This document shows positions 5,388 through 10,155 of a stretch of DNA of 10,155 bases, piece by piece; positions within the stretch are counted from its first letter, which is position 1; each line of letters opens with the position of its first letter. Both the position numbers and the translations under genes were made by a program. The notes below the pieces were generated by a model. The model saw nothing but the letters and a program-made list of their open reading frames with translations. It did not search any database and was not told where the DNA came from. Source of the stretch: Elusimicrobiota bacterium (lineage in GTDB: Bacteria > Elusimicrobiota > Elusimicrobia > UBA1565 > UBA9628); contig JACQBB010000274.1 of the NCBI GenBank assembly GCA_016194625.1, positions 1 through 10,155 of the forward strand. The letters are read 5' to 3'.

Positions 5388-7109
5388 ATGAACCAAGATC
5401 CGGCCCGACCCGCTTCTCCTCGGACTCGCATATCGATCGTCGCGGCGATTCTCCTTTCCGGCTGCATGATCGCTCCGCACCCGGATCCCTCCACGCAGCC
5501 GGTGCCTGGTTCCGTCTCCACGGATCCTCAGAGCGGGATTCGCGATCTTTCCGTCGCATCGCCCCGATGCAAGCTGAATATGCTGACCTGGAAGCGCCCT
5601 CTGCTGCGATACCACCGCTGCGGAACGATCAAGAAATACCGTGTGTTCAGGAACGACCGCGAGATCGGCTCGACCGACGGTGATGCCCCTGTTTGCAACC
5701 ACTTGGATGAGGAGCGCATCCACCGGCTTCCGAGACTGCTCTCCGGGCCGGAAGAAGAGATCGTCGACGAAGGCAGCACTCATGTCTATCGCGTGAGGGG
5801 CTACGACGCCGAGGGATTCGCCGTCGCCGATTCGCCCGAGATCACTCACGTCAATCCGACGTGCCCAGACGGACCGTACGAGGTCAGGGTGAACGCGACG
5901 CTGATCACGTTCGCCGACCTTATCGACCGCCGGTGCGCGGATTATCCCTGCATCTTCCACGACCCGCCGGGAGCTCCCTTCACGTCCGCACGCGCTGAAG
6001 CCGATATCTACGGGGCGCTCCCCCATTCTCAGCCTCCCGTGTCGTGGCTCATCCAAAAGCAAGCTCCCAACAAGAGCATCCGTGTGACGGGCACGGTGCG
6101 CGGGTGGGTGGTCTTGCGGGAGCGAACGCACTACTGCCAGCCGCCTTTCATGGCGGCGCAATGCTCTCCCCAAGCCGTCGCCCAGGTCATCAGCGACGCG
6201 GTGAGCGGGCGCGGATCGATGCCTTCCCCGCACATAGACATGTTGTATGTCTTCGGCATGTTGGGATGGGGGAGCCGATCGGCCGGGAATAGATCGGAAA
6301 TCTGGGACCCCAGGAGCACGGCCACTGCTTCCGGGATGCTGTTCTCGGACATGATGCATGAGATGGGGCATGTCGGTTATTTCGACGACATTTCCCTGGA
6401 GGAATGGCATAGCTATTCCCTCCTCTGTCCGGCGGGGCAGCCTCCCATCGGGAGCGACCTCGGCGACCTGACGAAGGACGGGACCGGCACGCCGGGTCGA
6501 TGTCTCATGCTGGAACGGGGGGATCGGCTGGATCAGATGTCCGACGCCCTGGGCTCTCTCGGGTTCGGGGCTCACACGCGCTGGCGGCTCGGCCTGCTCG
6601 ACCGCCGCGACGTCCTCACCGTGCCCCGGTCCGTCGCCGTCTCCTCTGTGACCCTTGAGCATCTGAACGCACCAAGTTCGCCGGAGAGCAGCCACGTCAA
6701 GCTTGCTCGCATTGCCTTGCAGAACGATCCGGAGGACGCCTATTACATCCTCGAATACCGCGGAGGCTCGCCGGAATTCGATTGGAGACCGAATTGCCGC
6801 GCCGGTGATTCGGAGTGCCTGCAATACGGCGGAGTCCCCATCGAGCGGGGCGTCTACGTGCGGCTCAAGCCGCGTCACCAGATTGATACCGGCCAGCCTC
6901 TGGGCCACCCGATTCCGACGCTGGCGCTCGTTCGCGACATCACGCTGCAGAATCGTTTCGGCACGCCGGTTCACCTCGACGCGGATCATCCGCTCTATTG
7001 CGACCCTCGCCGGCAGCTGTTCATCCGCTTGGAGGGTTTCGAGCCTGTCGGGGGGGTCGATTCGGCCCGGGTGAGCGTCGTTCGTACCAGCAACTGCCCC
7101 CCACAATAG
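5388..7109 (+). CDS. Lipoprotein metalloprotease with FN3-like and M6-like domains
   Basis: The 573-residue product starts with a lipoprotein signal whose lipobox LSGC gives Cys26 as the acylated residue; the next residue is not Asp, so outer-membrane sorting is expected. Residues about 55-160 resemble a fibronectin type III domain (KYRVFRNDREIGSTDG, then THVYRVRGYDAEGF). The rest looks like an M6 (immune inhibitor A-like) metalloprotease: a long N-terminal part containing RVTGTVRGWVVL, then HEMGH (His324, Glu325, His328) with Asp334 at the third-ligand position. Then follow RWRLGLL, where M6 enzymes have a 'lGWL' wording, and AYYILEYR, like the M6 'YyllEnR' strand. The usual glycine at +7 from the first His is Tyr331, with Gly330 beside it. 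About a dozen cysteines suggest disulfides outside the cytoplasm. The start at 5388 is chosen for its promoter, ribosome binding site and signal; the frame is open back to an ATG at 5196 but that part is unlike protein. Substrate unknown. Confidence 0.8.
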   Translation: MNQDPARPASPRTRISIVAAILLSGCMIAPHPDPSTQPVPGSVSTDPQSGIRDLSVASPRCKLNMLTWKRPLLRYHRCGTIKKYRVFRNDREIGSTDGDAPVCNHLDEERIHRLPRLLSGPEEEIVDEGSTHVYRVRGYDAEGFAVADSPEITHVNPTCPDGPYEVRVNATLITFADLIDRRCADYPCIFHDPPGAPFTSARAEADIYGALPHSQPPVSWLIQKQAPNKSIRVTGTVRGWVVLRERTHYCQPPFMAAQCSPQAVAQVISDAVSGRGSMPSPHIDMLYVFGMLGWGSRSAGNRSEIWDPRSTATASGMLFSDMMHEMGHVGYFDDISLEEWHSYSLLCPAGQPPIGSDLGDLTKDGTGTPGRCLMLERGDRLDQMSDALGSLGFGAHTRWRLGLLDRRDVLTVPRSVAVSSVTLEHLNAPSSPESSHVKLARIALQNDPEDAYYILEYRGGSPEFDWRPNCRAGDSECLQYGGVPIERGVYVRLKPRHQIDTGQPLGHPIPTLALVRDITLQNRFGTPVHLDADHPLYCDPRRQLFIRLEGFEPVGGVDSARVSVVRTSNCPPQ

Positions 7110-7140
7110 GAGCGGACATAGGCCCAGAGGGGCGAACCGC

Positions 7141-7449
7141 ATGAAAGGACTGCTCTTCTTGACGCTGCTCCTCGTCGGTCCGGGCGGCTGCGTCCGGGTG
7201 GAAAGAGCGCCCGGCGCGGGAGGCACGGTGATACGGATCGAGCAAGGACAGGTCGGCGCCGTCCACGGACTCCGGGCGGGCGTCGTGAACGTCTTCGCGG
7301 ACGATCGCGGCGGCGGGCCGGGCGCGCGGAAGCCGGGCCTCACGGCGGCGCTGACCTTGTTCGTCGACGGGGATCCCCCGCAGGAGAAGGACTTCACGGT
7401 CCGCGCGGGGCAGCGGATCACGCTGGCGGGATACTCGGTCTACGTCTAG
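7141..7449 (+). CDS. Small putative lipoprotein, probably cut short by an in-frame TAG
   Basis: The frame encodes 102 residues: a short basic-hydrophobic leader (MKGLLFLTLLLV) ending in GPGGC. Cys17 could be lipidated, but Pro at -3 makes the lipobox poor. Next come strand-rich sequence and an ending at AGQRITLAGYSVYV. I do not recognise the family; the pattern suggests a small beta-sandwich. It starts 31 bases after the metalloprotease stop, with AGAGGGG (7126-7132) eight bases before the ATG, so the two are probably co-transcribed. The stop TAG at 7447 is followed in the same frame by 23 more codons that read like a natural continuation (see next entry). The protein may therefore be truncated relative to its relatives, and the last beta-strand would be lost. 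Confidence 0.65.
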   Translation: MKGLLFLTLLLVGPGGCVRVERAPGAGGTVIRIEQGQVGAVHGLRAGVVNVFADDRGGGPGARKPGLTAALTLFVDGDPPQEKDFTVRAGQRITLAGYSVYV

Positions 7450-7521
7450 GAGATTCGAGAGGCCGACAAAGGCCGGGTCACGCTGAGGGTCGAGGACGCC
7501 GCCCGATCCTCGGCGCCCTGA
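7450..7521 (+). pseudogene. Coding-like continuation of the preceding gene beyond a TAG
   Basis: In frame with the upstream gene, 23 codons follow the TAG and end at TGA (7519-7521). They read EIREADKGRVTLRVEDAARS plus three residues. The alternating hydrophobic pattern and the 'kGRVtLrVe' strand fit the end of the same beta-rich domain. A single change such as CAG to TAG would explain the break. It could also be a sequencing error, or chance in GC-rich DNA where stops are rare. Confidence 0.4.
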
Positions 7522-7581
7522 GGCCGGACAGGAGACGGCCGGGACGCGCTGCGGACACTGCTACGACGGGCGCCGGCGCGG

Positions 7582-8475
7582 TCAGAAGTCCAGCGTCCCG
7601 CCGAGCGTGAGGTAGCGGCGGTCGGGGAAGCCCGCCTGGCGGTAGCGTTCGAGCGACGCGTTCAGGCTCGTTCGGCCGCGGGTGACGCTCGCCCCGACCT
7701 CGACCGCGGTCGCCGGCGGGTCGCCGAGCTCGAAGGTGGTGCGCGCCCAGGAGACGAACGGCGCGACGGCGCCCAGCGCGTCGATCCTCAGTCGGAAGGC
7801 GACCCGCGTGTCCGGGAAGCCGAGTACCGCGGCGCCGAAGCCGTCGCCGACGGCGGACAGCACGCGCCGCGCGTCCGCCGCCGCCAGGTCGCGGTCGTAG
7901 GAGCTCTTCGCCGCGCTCCCGGAGAGGGCGAGCGCGCGCGTGCGCAGTTCGGTGAAGGCGAACAGGTCCGACTCGCGGACGACGAACTCCGCGGCGCGCT
8001 CGGCGCCGCGGCCGCGGCCGGCGGCGGCCGGCGCGCCGCCCTCGCCCGCGAGCCGGTCGGAGTGACGCGTCAGCGTGAACCCGCCTCCGGCGCTGAGCGC
8101 GTACTTCGCGTCGTCGCCCCTGAGCGGGAAGTCGTACGCGGCGTCGGCGCCGAACGACGACTTCGCGTACCCGTCGACGCGAGGCTGGACGGCCGCGTCG
8201 ACGCCGAACGACCAGCGTCCCGGCGCGTAGCCGCCGCGCAGCCCGAACAGCTTATAGGTCCCGCCCGCCTCGTCCGAGCGGTAGAAGGCCGCGCGGGGCG
8301 CCAGCGAGAAGCCCCCGCGCAGGTCGAACCACGCCCGCGCGCGCGCGGCGCGGTACGCGTTCGAGCCGGCGGTCAGATCGAGGCCCGCGCTGCCGTCGCC
8401 GGGCTCCGCGAGGGCGGAGGCGGCGGCGGTCAGCGCGAGCGCAAACGCCGCGAGGACGGCCTCACGGGCGGGCAT
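7582..8475 (-). CDS. Predicted outer-membrane beta-barrel protein
   Basis: The 297-residue product has a Sec signal (likely cut after ALA, residue 23). The mature part is built of alternating-residue strands rich in Gly, Ala, Phe and Tyr, for example KLFGLRGGYA, RWSFGVDAAV and YALSAGGGFTL. It ends in YLTLGGTLDF with a terminal phenylalanine, the usual C-terminal signature read by the BAM machinery. A Gly/Ala/Arg-rich stretch at about 142-160 is probably an external loop. I do not recognise a specific family; transport and structural roles are both possible. GGAG (8482-8485) lies six bases before the ATG, and the gene begins 20 bases after the upstream repeat protein, so the two form an operon. 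Base composition matches the GC-rich flanks of the window. Confidence 0.75.
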   Translation of the reverse strand: MPAREAVLAAFALALTAAASALAEPGDGSAGLDLTAGSNAYRAARARAWFDLRGGFSLAPRAAFYRSDEAGGTYKLFGLRGGYAPGRWSFGVDAAVQPRVDGYAKSSFGADAAYDFPLRGDDAKYALSAGGGFTLTRHSDRLAGEGGAPAAAGRGRGAERAAEFVVRESDLFAFTELRTRALALSGSAAKSSYDRDLAAADARRVLSAVGDGFGAAVLGFPDTRVAFRLRIDALGAVAPFVSWARTTFELGDPPATAVEVGASVTRGRTSLNASLERYRQAGFPDRRYLTLGGTLDF

Positions 8476-8495
8476 CGGAGTCTCCGCGCCCGCGT

Positions 8496-8987
8496 TCAGC
8501 GTCCTCGTCCGCGACCGTGCTCGGCTCCGTGCCCGCGGCCGCGGCCGAAGTCCTCCCGGCCGTGCCCGCGTTCATGGTCCCGGTCGCGGCCCTTTCCGCG
8601 GACGTCGTCCCTGTCATGGTCGCCGTCCTTGTCGCGGCGACCGCCGCGGCCGACCGCGTCGCCGAGCTTGAAGCCGTACTTCTGAGCGATCTGGCCCCAG
8701 CCCATGCCGGAATCGCGCAGTTTCATCACGTCGCTCAGCGGCTTGCCGGACTTCTGCGCGATCGCGAGCGCGTTCCCGATCTCGCCCCAGCCCAGGCCCT
8801 TGTCGCGCAGGCCTTGGACGTCGGCCAGCGGGACCTTGTACTCGTCCGCGAGCGTCTGGGCGCGGGACTCGGACGGCTGCGTCGACGCCGGAGGCGTCTT
8901 GGTCTCCGGATCGGCGTCCTTCTGCGCGACGGCGGCCAGCGGCAGCGTCGCCGTCAACAGCACCGGCAGCATCCATGCGCTCTTCAT
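8496..8987 (-). CDS. Exported protein with two 30-residue GWG repeats and an Arg/Gly/His-rich tail
   Basis: A Sec signal (likely cut after AVA, residue 21) is followed by a Pro/Thr/Ser linker. Two repeats sit exactly 30 residues apart: VPLADVQGLRDKGLGWGEI (52-70) and KPLSDVMKLRDSGMGWGQI (82-100), sharing 'plxDVxxLRDxGxGWGxI'. From about residue 114 the protein is low-complexity, almost only Gly, Arg, Asp and His. That tail is probably disordered and could bind nucleic acid, metal or envelope polymers (inference). No enzyme motif is visible. It is the first gene of an operon with the beta-barrel gene, and has an ideal AGGAGG ribosome binding site. The shared unit suggests a helical repeat of unknown role in the periplasm. 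Confidence 0.75.
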   Translation of the reverse strand: MKSAWMLPVLLTATLPLAAVAQKDADPETKTPPASTQPSESRAQTLADEYKVPLADVQGLRDKGLGWGEIGNALAIAQKSGKPLSDVMKLRDSGMGWGQIAQKYGFKLGDAVGRGGRRDKDGDHDRDDVRGKGRDRDHERGHGREDFGRGRGHGAEHGRGRGR

Positions 8988-8992
8988 GGCGG

Positions 8993-8998
8993 CCTCCT
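8993..8998 (-). promoter_or_regulatory. Strong ribosome binding site of the GWG-repeat gene
   Basis: Complete AGGAGG on the minus strand, five bases before the ATG at 8987. It fixes this start and suggests efficient translation. Confidence 0.75.
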
Positions 8999-9048
8999 CG
9001 GCGCGGCGTCGGTCCCCGCCGCGACGCGACTCCGTCTTCGCGGCCAGG

Positions 9049-9077
9049 ATAACACCCGCGCGTCAACTCCCGTTCAA
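9049..9077 (-). promoter_or_regulatory. Candidate sigma70-type promoter for the GWG-repeat/beta-barrel operon
   Basis: Read on the minus strand, TTGAAC (9072-9077, 4 of 6 to TTGACA) is followed by exactly 17 bases and TGTTAT (9049-9054, 4 of 6 to TATAAT). Transcription would begin near 9042, giving a leader of about 55 bases before the ATG at 8987. The -35 and the spacer lie inside the inverted repeat described next. Confidence 0.4.
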
Positions 9078-9100
9078 GTCGGGATCAAGACACGCGCGGG
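9055..9100. repeat. Nested inverted repeat in the divergent intergenic region
   Basis: Perfect 9-base arms CCCGCGCGT (9055-9063) and ACGCGCGGG (9092-9100) enclose a second perfect pair TCCCG (9068-9072) and CGGGA (9080-9084) around a 7-base centre. No T-run follows on either strand, so it is not a typical terminator. It lies between two divergent genes and covers the -35 and spacer of the candidate minus-strand promoter, as an operator would. A folded mRNA leader is the other option, but the predicted minus-strand start lies downstream of it. Confidence 0.55.
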
Positions 9101-9171
9101 AACGACATCCCGGCCCGCCCGTAAAAATTGTTGAATGACGTCCGCCGTCAGACGCTCGACAGGAGACCACC

Positions 9172-9618
9172 ATGAACAACAGGATGACGCGCGCCGCGTT
9201 CGCGCTGGCCGCCGCCGCACTCGCCGCCTCGGCCTGCGGCAAGAAGTCGGAGACCGTCACGATGAAGACCTCGGACGGCAAGGTCGCCGTCACGGCGAGC
9301 GACTCGGGCGTCGCGCTGCCCGCGGAGTTCCCCAAGGACGTGCCGGTGATGAAGGGCGCGGTCGTGAAGGCGGTGATGGGCTCGGCCGAGCAGGGCAACC
9401 TGATTGTCATGGCGAGCTCCCCGGCGCCCTTCGCCGAGGTCGTCGCCTACTACGAGGCCGGCCTCAAGGAGCAGGGCTGGACGAAAAGCTCCAGCACGAA
9501 CACCGGCGAGGGCGCGATCATGACGCTCAAGAAGGACGGGCGCGACCTGATGCTGACCATCGCCAAGGACGGCAAGGACACCAGCATCCAGCTGGCCCTG
9601 CCGACCCGCAAGGGCTGA
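9172..9618 (+). CDS. Small putative lipoprotein of unknown function
   Basis: The 148-residue product has an Ala-rich signal ending in a lipobox-like ASAC (Cys22) followed by GKKSE. The mature part carries LPAEFPKDVPVMKGAVV (about 49-65), then a helix AEVVAYYEAGLKEQGW and a charged strand region (TLKKDGRDLMLTIAKDG) near the end. This order, a 'lP.dfPkDvPvypgA' opening, a 'v..yY...l...GW' helix and a 'K.gR.l.v.i' strand, recurs in uncharacterised envelope lipoproteins of many proteobacteria (from memory). No catalytic motif is seen. AGGAG (9161-9165) lies six bases before the ATG. The gene diverges from the GWG-repeat operon and ends 13 bases from the convergent cyclase gene. Confidence 0.7.
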   Translation: MNNRMTRAAFALAAAALAASACGKKSETVTMKTSDGKVAVTASDSGVALPAEFPKDVPVMKGAVVKAVMGSAEQGNLIVMASSPAPFAEVVAYYEAGLKEQGWTKSSSTNTGEGAIMTLKKDGRDLMLTIAKDGKDTSIQLALPTRKG

Positions 9619-9631
9619 CCCCCGTCGGTCG

Positions 9632-10155
9632 TCACTTCGCCCGCGGGCGCAGGCGCCACAGGAGGTGCTTGCCGGAGAGGCCCTTGAGCGCGCTCTCGAA
9701 GCTCTCCTCGGCGGGCGCGCGGCGGTCGAGGACGGCGCGGATGACGGGATCGGCGCGCAGGCCGTCGGTGATGACGACGTCTCCGCCCGCGCTCTCGTTC
9801 TGCACGCGCGCGGCGAGGTTGGCGGTGGTGCCGAAGTAGTCGAGCACGCCGCCGGCGTTGATGGCGATGGCGGCGCCCTCGTGGACGCCGATCTTCAAGA
9901 CGACGGGTTCGCGCGGCTTCAGGCGCTCGTCGAGCTCCGCGATGCGCTCCTGCATGTCGAGCGCGGCCTCGACCGCGTCCGCGCCGGAGGAGAAGACGGC
10001 CATGACGGCGTCGCCGATGGTCTTGACGACCGCGCCGCGGCGCTCGGCGACGATCGCGGTCAGGTACTCGAAATGGTCGCGGACCACGCCGTAGGCGCTG
10101 GCGTCGCCGACGCGCTCGTACATGGCGGTGGAGCCCTTGAGGTCGGTGAAGAGCA
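9632..10155 (-). CDS. Class III adenylate cyclase catalytic domain (N-terminus outside window)
   Basis: The last 173 residues are visible and the frame is open to the window edge, so the gene starts beyond 10155; the internal ATG at 10123 is not the start. All class III determinants are present. The two metal-binding aspartates lie in LFTDLKGST and KTIGDAVMAVF. The lysine before that GD and the aspartate in LDYFG are the adenine-specifying pair. TANLAARV holds the transition-state Asn and Arg. The domain should therefore make cAMP from ATP. The wording FTDLKGSTAMYERVGD is typical of multidomain bacterial cyclases with an N-terminal sensor or regulatory domain, which cannot be seen here. The catalytic domain is at the extreme C-terminus, followed only by about 40 residues ending in Arg/Pro/Lys. 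The 13-base gap to the convergent lipoprotein gene leaves no room for a terminator between them. Confidence 0.92.
   Translation of the reverse strand, partial: LFTDLKGSTAMYERVGDASAYGVVRDHFEYLTAIVAERRGAVVKTIGDAVMAVFSSGADAVEAALDMQERIAELDERLKPREPVVLKIGVHEGAAIAINAGGVLDYFGTTANLAARVQNESAGGDVVITDGLRADPVIRAVLDRRAPAEESFESALKGLSGKHLLWRLRPRAK

Noticed and set aside
5127..7421. 764-codon open frame antisense to the metalloprotease
   Set aside because: Arg/Pro-rich shadow frame with no recognisable motif, opposite a gene with promoter, lipobox and HExxH.
7522..7581. GGCCG/CGGCC pair between convergent genes as a bidirectional terminator
   Set aside because: Five-base stem with a nine-base loop and no T-run; not distinguishable from background at this GC content.
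8062..8685. 207-codon plus-strand frame across the barrel and repeat genes
   Set aside because: Low-complexity Arg/Pro product; the minus strand has signals, ribosome binding sites and operon spacing.

Overview
The window is GC-rich DNA from a diderm (Gram-negative type) bacterium. It carries Sec and lipoprotein signal peptides, a predicted outer-membrane beta-barrel and ordinary purine biosynthesis genes. The sequence alone does not fix the phylum; a high-GC Elusimicrobiota- or Myxococcota-like lineage is a guess. No rRNA, tRNA, CRISPR array, insertion sequence or phage gene was recognised.

Left end (1-1196): a two-gene purine cluster on the minus strand, purE then purK, joined by a 4-base GTGA overlap, with purK running off the window. 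Immediately upstream of purE, and overlapping its start codon, is the C-terminal third of a RelE/ParE-type toxin whose N-terminal part is missing.

Centre (about 1190-7110): an accessory-looking block of visibly lower GC. It holds a 1020-residue exported protein joining a long ankyrin-repeat domain to a C-terminal caspase-like (C14) protease with an intact His/Cys dyad. A small stand-alone CZB zinc-binding protein converges on it. A 463-base gap follows that holds only possible gene remnants. Next comes a cysteine-rich lipoprotein metalloprotease (FN3-like plus M6-like domain, HEMGH motif) behind a good sigma70-type promoter.

Right end (7141-10155): a small putative lipoprotein gene cut by an in-frame TAG and followed by a coding-like tail. 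A minus-strand pair encodes an exported protein with two 30-residue repeats and an Arg/Gly/His tail, then a beta-barrel protein. Across a divergent promoter region with a long inverted repeat lies a small lipoprotein, which converges on the 3' end of a class III adenylate cyclase that runs off the window.

Most of the central and right-hand products are predicted to be exported. The most distinctive content is the exported ankyrin-caspase protein lying near a secreted metalloprotease. That they act together is only a hypothesis: they are separate transcription units with an unrelated gene between them.
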